Shown in pieces: positions 36,788 through 46,019 of a stretch of DNA of 64,000 nt. The number at the start of each line of letters is the position of its first letter. Position 1 is the stretch's first letter. The stretch comes from Prochlorococcus sp. AG-363-B04. Its GTDB lineage: Bacteria; Cyanobacteriota; Cyanobacteriia; PCC-6307; Cyanobiaceae. The stretch spans positions 1 through 64,000 of the forward strand of contig QCFC01000005.1 of assembly GCA_003278465.1 (NCBI GenBank), given 5' to 3'. The translations under genes were made by a program, and so were the position numbers. The notes under the pieces were generated by a model that ran no database searches, was not told where the DNA came from, and saw only the letters and a list, made by a program, of their open reading frames with translations.

Positions 36788-37906
36788 ATGAATAAGAAAA
36801 CATACAAGAAAAATAATCTGTCAAAACGGATTAATAGAATAAATACAGAAGCGAAGGAAGGTATATATAGATTAAGAGAATATGTTGCTCAAGAATTTCC
36901 TCGGAATCAATTAGAAGATGCATGTGATGATCTTAAAGTTGGTACATTCGCATTTGAAAGTTTGCTACGGTCGGGCGAGCCTAACGAATATCTACATGAA
37001 ATTGGTAAATTTTTTTTAAAAGGAAATTTACACCTGTCGACAATATCATTTGATATTGTCGATGGCTGCCAGCTGCGTTGCATTGGATGCCCTAACTCAA
37101 CTTACAAACCAAAGGTTAATCCTGTAAACATAGAAGACATACATAGAAGAGTTGCCAACATCAACATTAAAGAAGTAGATAGAATACGTTTATATAGATA
37201 TGGTGAGCCATTATTCCACAATAATTTAAAGGAAGTCTTGGAGATATTCAAAGTTGAATCTGAATTTAAAATTGGCTCAATTGTATTATCGACAAATGCT
37301 CAATATCATAATTTCGATTCATTGATGCCAGCATTAGATTCTGGATTGCTTGATGAACTTTCTATAAGCGCTGACGGAGATGGTACTCCTGAAAGTTATG
37401 AATATTACCGCCCTCCTGGTAAGTGGGATAGATTGATAGAGTTTATTTCTAAAGTATCAAGCTATATAACTATGAATAATATCAATACTAAGTTAACTTT
37501 AGGAACAATCTTGCCAACAGTTACTACTCAAAGTAAACTTATAGCAGATACAAGAATGATTGATAAATGGAAGAAAATCATGCAACCTTATAATATTAGT
37601 TCTTATGATTTTAGGCCGATGTTATTAATGCCTGGGTCAAGTTTAAGTGATAATCAAACATTTGATACGCAATCAGACTTTTATAAACCAGGTAATGGTC
37701 TCTGTAAATCTGTGATGTCAAAAAATTTATATGTCGATGGTAAGGGATTTGTACAGCCTTGTTGCCATGCCCTTCATGTCCGAAGGATAGGAGATTTAAA
37801 CACTACAAAATATACCGATATATTGTTTACATCATTTTTTGATTTTTATGATGAGCTAAGGGATAAAAGGTCTCAGATTCCAGGTTGTAGTGTATGTCCT
37901 CAATAA
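36788..37906 (+). CDS. Radical SAM protein with SPASM-type C-terminus
   Basis: 372 aa. The cluster motif C94-x3-C98-x2-C101 (VDGCQLRCIGCPNSTYK) binds the [4Fe-4S] that cleaves S-adenosylmethionine. The core TIM-barrel shows RLYRYGEPLFHNN (the usual GGEP-like segment) and ISADGDGTPESYEYYR. The C-terminus has spaced Cys (GLCKSVMSKNLYVDGKGFVQ, PCCHALHVRR, GCSVCPQ), as in SPASM proteins that hold auxiliary clusters and modify peptides, sugars or nucleosides. No precursor peptide gene is adjacent. Low-GC codon use like its neighbours. A glycan or small-molecule role is an alternative to peptide modification. Confidence 0.85.
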   Translation: MNKKTYKKNNLSKRINRINTEAKEGIYRLREYVAQEFPRNQLEDACDDLKVGTFAFESLLRSGEPNEYLHEIGKFFLKGNLHLSTISFDIVDGCQLRCIGCPNSTYKPKVNPVNIEDIHRRVANINIKEVDRIRLYRYGEPLFHNNLKEVLEIFKVESEFKIGSIVLSTNAQYHNFDSLMPALDSGLLDELSISADGDGTPESYEYYRPPGKWDRLIEFISKVSSYITMNNINTKLTLGTILPTVTTQSKLIADTRMIDKWKKIMQPYNISSYDFRPMLLMPGSSLSDNQTFDTQSDFYKPGNGLCKSVMSKNLYVDGKGFVQPCCHALHVRRIGDLNTTKYTDILFTSFFDFYDELRDKRSQIPGCSVCPQ

Positions 37907-38295
37907 ATTTTAACCTTTAAGATTGTAGCCATATTACTAATCCTGATCCTCAACTGAATTTTTCAGCAGCTTACTAAAGACGACAGAAAGTTCTATTGCT
38001 TTCCAACATACTCTAACTGGTTTCAATTCATTCGAACTGTTCATTCAAAAATTATAGAGATAGTAAGAGGAAAATTGGATCATTTTTTTGAGGCAGTTCA
38101 CTAGGAATGAGACCATGTGATACTGTCCTTAGAAATAAACCTCAATACTAGATGATGTATGTGAAACTTCCTTTTCAAAATTATAAATTATAATGCATGC
38201 TGGAGGAACTTTAAAGATGATTTTAGATGAATATTTTAAGAAGCATTAACAACTTTTAGAAGATCCAGACAAAATTCGTAGACAGAAAATACTTG
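37907..38295. other. Spacer downstream of the radical SAM gene
   Basis: About 390 bases with stop codons in all frames and no evident gene, repeat or RNA. Confidence 0.5.
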
Positions 38296-38631
38296 TTAAT
38301 CGGTGGCCTTTTCTAGTTGGTTCAACAAATAGTTAATTCTTCCTCGATTAACCCCTAGATCACTCGCACCAATTCTTGAGGCAGATTTGATTTGAATAAC
38401 TCTTTTATTTACTTTTAATATTTCAAGGTCATCTGGAAATCTGAAAATTAAACTTCGGCAAACGCCTTTCCAATAATTATTGCTTTCTTCTAAAATTGTT
38501 GTTCTGGGAATCTTACTAGCAATTTTTTTTAGGTAATTAAAGGCCTTATCGGCATCCGTAAATTGTTTCTGAACAAAAATGCAATTCAGAGGGCTAATGC
38601 AAGCAGTTAGAGCAGATCTAGCAGGTGCCAT
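38296..38631 (-). CDS. DUF1499-family protein
   Basis: Start taken at the ATG 38631 (MAPARSALTACISPLNC). The family core is visible: SPLNCIFVQKQ near the N-terminus, then CRSLIFRFPDDLEILK and VIQIKSASRIGASDLGVNRG, with the RSASRxGxxDxGxNRxR signature kept as KSASRIGASDLGVNRGR. DUF1499 proteins are small, often membrane- or lipid-associated; function unknown. Length (111 aa) is normal. Confidence 0.85.
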   Translation of the reverse strand: MAPARSALTACISPLNCIFVQKQFTDADKAFNYLKKIASKIPRTTILEESNNYWKGVCRSLIFRFPDDLEILKVNKRVIQIKSASRIGASDLGVNRGRINYLLNQLEKATD

Positions 38632-38646
38632 ATCAAAGTAATGCAA

Positions 38647-39513
38647 TTAGTAAGTGTTGCATGATTAGAAAGCCTGAGTTGGCCTCCGTAGAGGTTGACT
38701 ATTAATCAAAAGTAGACTAGCTATTTGGTTATTGATGGCACCTACAATATAGAGTAAGGCGTATCTATTTGCTCTGTTAGTTAATGGTTGCTTGAGGCTC
38801 GTAGGCTTTCCAGTACTGTCGATTTTAAAATTAAGAAAGGAACACAAGTAATGACTTAACACGAAAACAGGTTTAATTGAGACTCCTAGGAAGGAGTAGA
38901 AGAAAGAGTTAGGGCTGAAGATCTAGAGGTCTCCTCTTCAAAATTTTTGAAACTAAGAATTACTATAGCAGTAAATAAAATGTTAAATCTGCTACCTAAA
39001 TCTTTTTCTTTGCTTCTTCGAAGGCTCAAAATCTTCCTAGGATCGATCTTTAATTATTATGGACAGTTTGTTAATCAATGGAGTTAATGTCCATATATTG
39101 CATTTTATGAGCATAGCAAGGTATAAGAGATCAGGTACTCTTTTAATCATTATATTTATGCAACTTCTGTCTAATAGATTGGTGTAACTAGAATCTTTGT
39201 CCACCTTGGTTAATCTTTGTATAAAGATTTGATATGTCTACACTAAGTAAAATTAGACAGAACTATGTAGCACCATCATCAATACTAAGGAGGTTGCAAA
39301 GGTGTAACCACTGAGCTTCGTTAATATTTTTCTATATGGGTTAGTGATATTGTTGGCATCAATGTGGATTGCAATTTCATAATGAAAGCAAGGCTTGCAG
39401 CTAATCACTCGTTGCTATTTTTAGGCAAGAATGAAGGAATGACAGGTGAAATGATTGGAACTTAGCAAAGAAGATAATACATCAGGTTAATACTGGGATC
39501 TTAGGCATCTAAT
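38647..39513. other. Long spacer, nothing identifiable
   Basis: About 870 bases. A minus-strand frame at 38665-38862 (65 aa) has poor composition and is not called. No hairpins or repeats stood out. The end of this stretch borders a recombinase remnant. Confidence 0.5.
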
Positions 39514-39579
39514 GAGAAAGAAGAACTTACCTTTTACAGCTTCAGATCTCGTTATGCCTATTCTTTGCAAAATCGTAGC
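39514..39579 (+). pseudogene. Tyrosine recombinase C-terminal remnant
   Basis: In one frame this reads EKEELTFYSFRSRYAYSLQN, close to EKEELTPYSFRHRYAYYGHN of the better-preserved fragment at 62540. The catalytic-box His after the Arg is replaced by Ser. Downstream of residue 22 the similarity ends. A scar of an integrase gene. Confidence 0.75.
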
Positions 39580-39803
39580 CAAGACGTCAAAGGAACGCAG
39601 AACACACTCTTTCTACACCTCATCATCATCACTATTCATCACGTCACCTCTTTCAAATCGATTAACTATTTCTGTGGGTTTCCTCGACCTTTTAGTTGTA
39701 CTAACCGAAGTCAGTGATCTTTACCGTACAAATTACTTCGGTTTACAACATTAGCTCTTGCTGAAACTTAAGGCAAAGTAATTGTGTTCACGCACAGAAC
39801 ATT

Positions 39804-40097
39804 ATGTACACATCTTTATTCGACACAATCTTTGCTGACTCATTCTTTTCTTCAATGAGGACTGTTTATGTTGTCTCTGATAGCCAACTTGAGGAGATCA
39901 AGCGTAAGCAACGTCAAGAAGAACTCGACAATCTTGAGGCTTCTCGAAAAAGACTAGAACAGAGTTATCACTCACGCATCAAAATCATTGATGAACGAGA
40001 GCATGAGCTGCAAGAAGAGCTAAAAGCGCTAGGACCAGTAGAAAACAAAATCGAACATCTTTCTGAAAAAACAGAAAAGTGCCCTGTTAAGAGTTAA
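39804..40097 (+). CDS. Coiled-coil protein, 97 aa (paralogue of 53167-53460)
   Basis: After an N-terminal segment (MYTSLFDTIFADSFFSSMRT, VYVVSDSQLEEI) follows a heptad-rich helix of charged residues (KRKQRQEELDNLEASRKRLE and onward to about residue 80). It is about 80% identical to the inverted copy at 53167, and the sequence after the stop (ctgagtg..ggatcacta) is shared too. A terminator follows. Function unknown; the VYVVSDSQLEEI start is typical of the family in picocyanobacteria. Confidence 0.7.
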   Translation: MYTSLFDTIFADSFFSSMRTVYVVSDSQLEEIKRKQRQEELDNLEASRKRLEQSYHSRIKIIDEREHELQEELKALGPVENKIEHLSEKTEKCPVKS

Positions 40098-40142
40098 TCC
40101 TTTCAGTTGCCTGAGTGCTAGGGATCACTAAGGAGGTATTCA

Positions 40143-40166
40143 GGGGGTCTGATTGGCCCCCTTTTT
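40143..40166 (+). terminator. Terminator after the coiled-coil gene
   Basis: A 7-pair stem gggggtc/ggccccc with loop tgatt, followed by a run of five T, 45 bases after the stop codon. Confidence 0.85.
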
Positions 40167-40241
40167 CTTGCTGAGAAAATTAAAAATAATTGAGACCACC
40201 AAGCTCAAAATAATGCAACTTACTATTGAGAAGGAAAAGGT

Positions 40242-40370
40242 TTAGTTTTCACCTCTCAAGACCATGTCGCCTGTGAGTTGCCCTAAAAGCTCCTTTAGAC
40301 AGGGATAGAGGATTCCTCTGGCAGCAATACCACCAATACCAAGCCCAAGAGAAATTAGTAGTTTCTGCAT
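40242..40370 (-). pseudogene. Truncated DUF2905 copy, 42 aa
   Basis: Reads MQKLLISLGLGIGGIAARGI, then LYPCLKELLGQLTGDMVLRG and stops at EN. It aligns with the intact 66-aa DUF2905 protein at 51905 up to the RGEN segment, where a TAA replaces the second membrane span, and it has a 3-residue insertion. A third copy, also broken, is at 55478. Confidence 0.75.
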
Positions 40371-40579
40371 TTTCTTTATGCCGCTATTAGCTACGTCTTC
40401 TTGTTTTTAGAATGCTTCTCGGCTTTATATAGATGATTTGCTCTTGGTTATGTTCTGATGGCTCAGTGATGTTGCGCTAAATATGCATTTGTCTACTTCT
40501 TAACAGGCTATTGCCTCAACAAACTTGAGGTCTTGAATTGGCTACATCTCTGTGGTACTCATTGTTCTTAAGAAATATG

Positions 40580-40676
40580 CTAGAGAGGAGTTAAGAAGTA
40601 TTTAGAACCTGTCGCTACGTCAATCTTTTTTCATTGAATAATCTCGGTCCTGCTTGGGTTCACAAGAGGCAGGATA
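40580..40676 (+). pseudogene. Tyrosine recombinase remnant (DNA-level similarity)
   Basis: The bases around tttagaacctgtcgctacgt and ggttcacaagaggcagg match the segment 62510-62610, just before and inside the integrase fragment (acttagaacatgtcgctacg, ggattcacaagaggctgg). Frames are broken. It lies about 1 kb from the other remnant at 39514 and in reversed order relative to the intact fragment, so rearrangement occurred. Confidence 0.65.
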
Positions 40677-40873
40677 TGAACACCCGAAGCTTGAAAATCG
40701 CGATGTTTTATGGATGAACTAATCCACATACTAGAAGAGGGGATAATGCCGATCATTGAAAAAATGTTGCTATTAAACCTAGCTGTGACCAGCAATGAGG
40801 AGCAATCCAAGATCTCCCATTCTTATAAGAAAGATAGGGCAGGAAACAACTCTCCAAGAGATTTTTTAGTTGG

Positions 40874-41146
40874 TTAGCCGTAGATCTTTGCGCAAATAGG
40901 ACCAGCCTCTTCATCAGTGAAAACTGGAGTCGTTTCCCAGTCAAGGAACTCAGCCCATTCAGCAGCGTGTTCATATAAAGCTTTTGGATTATCTGTTTCA
41001 ACAACAATCCAACCCTCTAAGGAGCCTGGTGCGTGATAACGCGAAAATGATTTAACTTCTGGATAGGGAGCACCAGTAGCCAAAAATTTCTCTGCACTTT
41101 TTTGGTGATAACCTGATTTGATCTTCCAGTGCTGAATGTAGAGCAT
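40874..41146 (-). CDS. DUF3303-family protein, 90 aa
   Basis: A ferredoxin-like small protein: MLYIQHWKIKSGYHQKSAEK, FLATGAPYPEVKSFSRYHAP, GSLEGWIVVETDN and AEWAEFLDWETTPVFTDEEA. This is the DUF3303 pattern (MLFxVxWxxKPG... GRWHxxGxxxGxxVxETDD... W.DLLxxxxxPVxxDEEA). Function unknown; cyanobacterial members are common. Complete, with its own start. Confidence 0.85.
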   Translation of the reverse strand: MLYIQHWKIKSGYHQKSAEKFLATGAPYPEVKSFSRYHAPGSLEGWIVVETDNPKALYEHAAEWAEFLDWETTPVFTDEEAGPICAKIYG

Positions 41147-41661
41147 GATTTTTTTTTAATGCAGTTATTAATAGCAGAGAGAGAAGCTATTAGTATAGAT
41201 TAATGAAATACTGATTTAATTTTCACGATATAAGATGGCTTAATATTATTTTAAAAACTAGGTGGTAAAAAATGTCTTTTTCCGCTAGTTTGAAAGACAT
41301 ATGTTTTTTGATGAGCTTGGCATTATAAAATTTCGCAAGATCAATACCTATAGATTAGAAGTCTCCGTGATAACCTTCAGATATTTGTTGGTAATGTAGA
41401 TGATATTGGGATAGAGATTTGATTACAGTATACCAACTAGTAATTAATTAGTACAATAACTGTTGGTTAATTTCAAAGAGAATCATTTAATAGTCAATTT
41501 TTTACTTAAACAAAACCAAAACAATACTCCAATCAAACCCTATTTATTAATTTATTATTAAATGTAATTAAGTCGCTCAATTGTGTTCTGATAGCAACCA
41601 TTGCGACTTTCTTTACTCCTATAAGACTGGTCGTTGTCTAATAAACCTCATTAGAAAATTC
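41147..41661. other. Spacer, AT-rich
   Basis: About 515 bases upstream of the DUF3303 gene and downstream of the DLH pseudogene. No convincing frame or RNA. Confidence 0.5.
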
Positions 41662-42350
41662 CTAGTTCAATTCTGCTAGTAATACTTGCCAACCAAGTTC
41701 AGCGGCTTTGGTATTAAACCTTGGACGATGTTCGCACATAAAGCCATGATCAGCTCCATCAATTTCGATATATCTGAGCCGTTTGTTATCAGGATTTTCT
41801 TTCGTCAATGCCTCTTGTATTTTTTCTCGATCCGATGCAGGAATTAATGGATCAGCAGTACCACAAAGACAAGTTTATTTTCCGGGAACTCTTGATATTA
41901 AATCCAAACTGGGTGGTACACCACCAGGTCGAGTAGCGCTGACAGCAGCTCCATAAAAACAAAGGTTGCGCTGATTTCAGGGAGTGTTGAAGTGATGAAT
42001 GCTGCATGACCACCAAAACAAAAACCAGCCCCTATGATTTTTGATTGCTGATTCTGCTGTTTCAACCATTGAATTACGATGGACCTATCAGTAAGGAGCT
42101 GCTCAGTTGTAGTGAGTTCTTTGTGTCTTCGCCCCTCAATGAAATCGTTTTCGCTATCTAACTCTGGAACCGTACGAGCAAAAAGTGGCATAGTCAAAGA
42201 AGCGATGCTCTTCTCTTGTAATCGGTCAACAACAGAGCGGACCCAATTATCAATTCCGTAAACCTCAGGCAAGACCAAAGCAACGTTGTTGTTGTTTTTG
42301 TTTGGGTTGGCCCACCAGCAGCGCAATGGTATTTGGTCACCTTTGATCAC
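41662..42350 (-). pseudogene. Dienelactone hydrolase family gene, frameshifted
   Basis: The N-terminal frame (42350 down to about 41955) shows VALVLPEVYGIDNWVRSVVD and GAGFCFGGHAAF with the nucleophile Cys. The frame then shifts: in the next frame the DLH sequence continues (YGAAVSATRPGGVPPSLDLI), meets a stop (PGK-stop-TCLCGT) and goes on with CGTADPLIPASDREKIQEAL and DGADHGFMCEHRPRFNTKAA, which carry the triad Asp and His. So every part of the alpha/beta hydrolase is present but broken by at least one frameshift and one stop. Confidence 0.88.
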
Positions 42351-42478
42351 TTCTCATTTTCGTGTCATGAGTAAGAACTAAAAAGGAATCAACTCACTCC
42401 ACAGCCTATGTAAGCAACGTTTTAGTTTGTTAGTTATTTAACTTTCGAATAAGCTACTGATTTAAGAGTTGACCCAAA

Positions 42479-43426
42479 ATGGTCTGGTCAATTGATTCAG
42501 TTCCAGATCAATCCGGGCGGATAGCTCTGATTACTGGCGCAAATAGTGGTCTAGGTTTTGATACTGCGAGAGCCTTACTTCAAAAGAATGCAACAGTGAT
42601 CCTCGGTTGTAGGTCTATTAAAAAAGCCATAGAAGCCAGTGAGAGACTACTTTCTAGAACTGATTGTGGAATTATTGAATTATTAGAAATAGACTTGTCT
42701 GATTTAATTCAAGTAAATAAGGCAGCAGATCAAGTTGAGAGTAGATTTAAAAAATTAGATTTGCTAATTAATAACGCTGGTGTCATGGCTCCACCTCGCA
42801 CATTTAGCAAGCAAGGACTGGAGCTTCAGTTCGCGGTTAATCATCTAAGCCATATGGCTCTTACTCTTAAATTATTGCCATTAATGAATTATCAGTCTGA
42901 CGCTAGAGTTGTAACAGTCACCTCTGGCGCTCAGTACATGGGAAAAATAAACTGGAGTGATTTACAGGGAGAAGATAATTATGATCCTTGGGCTTCTTAC
43001 TCTCAAAGTAAACTTGCCAATGTAATGTTTGCTATGGAGCTGGATCAGAGATTAAAGGAATCAGATATAGATATTGCTTCACTCTCTGCTCATCCTGGTC
43101 TGGCTAAAACAAACTTGCAGCCGACAACTATTGCCGCAAATGGATCTTGGCAGGCCTCTATTGTTTACAAAATAATGAGTCCAATTTTTCAAAGTTCAAG
43201 TATGGGGGCCTTGCCCCAACTGCTTGCTGCAACTGATCCAAATGCAAAAAGTGGTGAGCAATATGGACCTCGTTTTAATTTAAGAGGTTACCCTAGGCTT
43301 TGCGAAATAGCTTCATTGGCTTTGGATAAGAAGGCAAGGGAACGATTATGGAAAGCAAGTGAAAAAATCATTGAAGATAAAGTCAACTTTAAACGAACGA
43401 AAGAAATTCTTAGCAGAAAAAAATAA
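42479..43426 (+). CDS. Short-chain dehydrogenase/reductase (retinol dehydrogenase-like)
   Basis: 315 aa. The NAD(P)-binding motif is ALITGANSGLGFDTARALL, with GCRS after the second strand (Arg suggests NADP). NNAGVMAPP and the catalytic YSQSK (Tyr-x3-Lys, with upstream Ser in VTVTSGAQY) are present. The C-terminal SAHPGLAKTNL is typical of the light-dependent protochlorophyllide-reductase/retinol dehydrogenase-like group. Complete. The substrate is unknown. It is divergent from the DLH pseudogene. Confidence 0.93.
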   Translation: MVWSIDSVPDQSGRIALITGANSGLGFDTARALLQKNATVILGCRSIKKAIEASERLLSRTDCGIIELLEIDLSDLIQVNKAADQVESRFKKLDLLINNAGVMAPPRTFSKQGLELQFAVNHLSHMALTLKLLPLMNYQSDARVVTVTSGAQYMGKINWSDLQGEDNYDPWASYSQSKLANVMFAMELDQRLKESDIDIASLSAHPGLAKTNLQPTTIAANGSWQASIVYKIMSPIFQSSSMGALPQLLAATDPNAKSGEQYGPRFNLRGYPRLCEIASLALDKKARERLWKASEKIIEDKVNFKRTKEILSRKK

Positions 43427-43526
43427 TTTGTACTATTTAATTAATAATGATTCTTATTTGTGATATTAAATTGAAATGGTGTATATAGTTATTTATCCAA
43501 ATAACTGCAAATTATTTGTTTGAAAA

Positions 43527-43961
43527 TCATTGACTACTCCCATGAGTCGCACATGGCATCCATAGATTACCCATCTTGTGAACACCTAAACAACCGAGGT
43601 TTTTGGCTGCTGATTCTGCTTCGGTTCTGGTGGGATATGCGTAGATATTCTTTGAGGATGAAGTATTTGAGTTCTCATAAATTTTTTCTATAGTAGAGCC
43701 TTCTGGGCTCCAGACTTTGAGGCCCATTGTTGTTATGCCAGCCGAAAAGATTCCCATGCCAACAATAGAAGCATTAACGACTCCCATTGCTACAATTCCA
43801 AGCGAGACAACTCCCATTGGGACTATTCCTATAGTCACAATTCCCATTGGGACTACTCCAATGGAAATAACACCAAGCGGCGCTATTCCTATGGCAATTT
43901 TCTTAGGTTTACTTCCGCAATGTGAAGAGCCCTCTGATTGAGGCTGAGTAGAATTGGACAT
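43527..43961 (-). CDS. Glycine-repeat protein with C-terminal DUF3721 domain
   Basis: 144 aa. Residues 20-85 are hydrophobic repeats of the type G-[IV]-[VI]-[PA]-M-G-[IV]-V (for example GIVPMGVVSLGIVAMGVVN), likely forming a membrane-associated or beta-solenoid-like segment. The C-terminus (AYPTRTEAESAAKNLGCLGV, HKMGNLWMPCATH) is a DUF3721 domain with the paired Cys and MGxxWMPC motif. The neighbouring gene at 43988 encodes a second DUF3721 protein. Function unknown; metal binding by the Cys/His is possible. Confidence 0.75.
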   Translation of the reverse strand: MSNSTQPQSEGSSHCGSKPKKIAIGIAPLGVISIGVVPMGIVTIGIVPMGVVSLGIVAMGVVNASIVGMGIFSAGITTMGLKVWSPEGSTIEKIYENSNTSSSKNIYAYPTRTEAESAAKNLGCLGVHKMGNLWMPCATHGSSQ

Positions 43962-43987
43962 AATTCCAAATGAGTTGTTGATGTTAT

Positions 43988-44182
43988 TTAGGGGTGGTGA
44001 TGTCCTTGCCCACTTTGCCCTTTGTTTTCTTGTTGGTGTTTATGACTTTTACAGGGCATCCATTTGTCACCCATTTGGTGTGCGCCTCTGCAATTAAAGT
44101 TCTTAGCTGCTTTTTCAGCTTCTGCTTTGGTATTGAAAAGTACAGGAGTACCGTTTTGAGTACTTCCTGTAGAGCATCCCAT
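43988..44182 (-). CDS. DUF3721 protein, probable lipoprotein with hidden start
   Basis: From the ATG at 44182 the protein has 64 aa: MGCSTGSTQNGTPVLFNTKA, then AKNFNCRGAHQMGDKWMPCK and a His-rich tail. The frame upstream to 44257 reads KDKNKRLKAIKKFLSLIAAS then TAFALMGC, a basic, hydrophobic stretch ending in a lipobox-like LMGC, so the true protein is probably a lipoprotein starting upstream. No ATG, GTG or TTG exists there; an unusual start (ATC, CTG) or a mutated start codon is implied. Confidence 0.65.
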   Translation of the reverse strand: MGCSTGSTQNGTPVLFNTKAEAEKAAKNFNCRGAHQMGDKWMPCKSHKHQQENKGQSGQGHHHP

Positions 44183-44501
44183 TAATGCAAATGCAGTAGA
44201 AGCAGCGATTAGGCTCAGAAATTTTTTGATGGCTTTAAGTCTCTTGTTTTTATCTTTTTAATCCTAGCCATAACAACTCGGATGTCATCATTACTCTTGA
44301 AAAATTAGTATTTTTGAGAAAATCCTTGACTTTGCTGATGATTATTTAATCAACTCAAGCTAATACTAGGTTTTATTGATTTACATCGTTTCCTTAGTTG
44401 TATAAGATTATTTGAGGAATAGCTCGATAACAAAAGCGAATATTTAGTATGGGAATTTTTTCTTATTTACTAGGATAGTCGATTTCCTTCTGAGGAGATC
44501 A

Positions 44502-44639
44502 ATGAAGCTCTTTTCGTTTATTGCTAGTACTTATTTGGGTGATTACATTTTCAATTTCTTGACTTATGCAGGAGTGAACCCTGCAGGTAGTAAAGCAATC
44601 GGGCAGCATGAGGTGTCCCCTACTCAAAAGATTAATTGA
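44502..44639 (+). CDS. Small hypothetical protein, 45 aa
   Basis: ATG preceded by tgaggagatca (good ribosome-binding site). The product starts MKLFSFIASTYLGDYIFNFL and ends TYAGVNPAGSKAIGQHEVSP-TQKIN, with one weak hydrophobic stretch. No family recognised. Confidence 0.45.
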   Translation: MKLFSFIASTYLGDYIFNFLTYAGVNPAGSKAIGQHEVSPTQKIN

Positions 44640-45075
44640 GTACATCAATTCTCTTCCTTTCAGCTAAGCAGATCATTTATCTTAAGGGAGCTCACTGAAG
44701 AAGCTTCTGATGAAATAATTGTGCAATTTGCTTGGAATGGAGACCAGTTCACAATTGCTTCCTTTTATACCAACTTTGATGAAGGAAATAGAATAAATCA
44801 TGCAAAAATAAAATATCTATGATGCTTCAAGCGTTGTTGAATACACTTTGTTCATTTGTATGGTTTGGGGCGATGCGTTGACAGAAGACAACTCAATAGA
44901 TATCACTTATAATATAGCTTAAGGTAATTTAGACGATTTTAGTTATAAAGAACCTATTGCTATTTATGAAAAGTTTTCAAGGTTAGGTCGCTACCAAAAT
45001 ATTGATAAAAGTATTGCTTCTCTTAAAATAGACCCTATAAAGAAACATGAACATGAGACTGCGAGTAACTCCTAA
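44640..45075 (+). pseudogene. Putative decayed gene, unrecognised
   Basis: Three consecutive segments have protein-like composition, separated by stops: SSFQLSRSFILRELTEEASD and IIVQFAWNGDQFTIASFYTN; then VEYTLFICMVWGDALTEDNS; then GNLDDFSYKEPIAIYEKFSR up to a TAA at 45073. The pattern suggests one broken gene, but no homologue is recognised, so this is tentative. From 45076 to 45306 nothing is seen. Confidence 0.3.
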
Positions 45076-45306
45076 ACAAAGGGCTACAAAAGCCAAAGCG
45101 ATACAAATAGTGCAGTGTGGAAATCCCATTTGTATTAGTCACGCACATTCATTCTAATTTTACCATCTAGTAAGAAGCTAAAGATAAGCTGGATACTGAT
45201 CCTTTTGTTTATAATTTGTAAATAAGTATTTTTTTTCTATTTGCCGAGAAAATAGTCGGTAAGACAGGAGTAAAATCTTTAATCTAGTGCTCACAATGCA
45301 AATTAA

Positions 45307-45630
45307 TCAAGCCTCTTCCTTTGAGATTACTTCTGTATCAACTACATCTTGCATATCAATAAAGTCATTGGTTTTCCGATCTATCCAATTATTAATTTTA
45401 TTTACTAGAGGCTGAGAACCTCGGTAAATAAAAACTGTAGTTGGTAGAACACTAATAATTCCAACCACTGGATTCTTAAAAATTAATCGGCCAGCTTTCA
45501 CATTGAAAAGGATTATTAATATTGATGGGATCAATACAGCCAGAATTGTTTTAAGGGCTCCCAGCCAACCGATTCGATAGATCCACCAAATTGAAGCAAT
45601 ACCAGCAACGTATAAGACTAGATAGGTCAT
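45307..45630 (-). CDS. Membrane protein, 107 aa
   Basis: Three hydrophobic segments (YLVLYVAGIASIWWIYRIGW, TILAVLIPSILIILFNV, VVGIISVLPTTVFIYRG) and an acidic cytoplasmic tail (RKTNDFIDMQDVVDTEVISK). No family recognised. Complete start and stop; appears functional. Confidence 0.6.
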   Translation of the reverse strand: MTYLVLYVAGIASIWWIYRIGWLGALKTILAVLIPSILIILFNVKAGRLIFKNPVVGIISVLPTTVFIYRGSQPLVNKINNWIDRKTNDFIDMQDVVDTEVISKEEA

Positions 45631-45914
45631 AAAACAATTATAGTTAAATAATCTACGGAGACCAATGAGAACATAACTAAATCATCACAAGTTTTATACC
45701 TAAAGGCAGAGAGAACGTTAGATAAAAATCTGAAACCTTCCTTTTCTCATTCCGTTCGGAGAATGTCAGGCGATTGACTGAGAATTTCAGACTTGTTACG
45801 CCAAAAAAAAGATTTGTCACGTCATCAACAGAACAATATTTAAAGGCATACCAGTTGAAAACAACAGAACAACGCAAGATAGCTGTTAAATATTTAATTA
45901 CCAAGATTCAGACT

Positions 45915-46019
45915 CTATTCATCAGGCTTCTCTTCCTCGTCTTTTTTTGGCATTGCAAAAATGAAAAAGAAGGCCACAAAACCAACAGCTAAAAGTGCAT
46001 CCCCAAGCCAGTGGCTCAC
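45915..46019 (-). CDS. Small membrane protein, 34 aa (GTG start)
   Basis: GTG at 46019, stop TAG at 45915. MSHWLGDALLAVGFVAFFFI then FAMPKKDEEEKPDE: one span with an acidic tail. The pattern is that of a genuine micro-membrane protein, seen often in Prochlorococcus islands. Function unknown. Confidence 0.55.
   Translation of the reverse strand: MSHWLGDALLAVGFVAFFFIFAMPKKDEEEKPDE

Noticed and set aside
38665-38862. Minus-strand frame of 65 codons
   Set aside because: Poor composition and no family; adjacent to a real DUF1499 gene.
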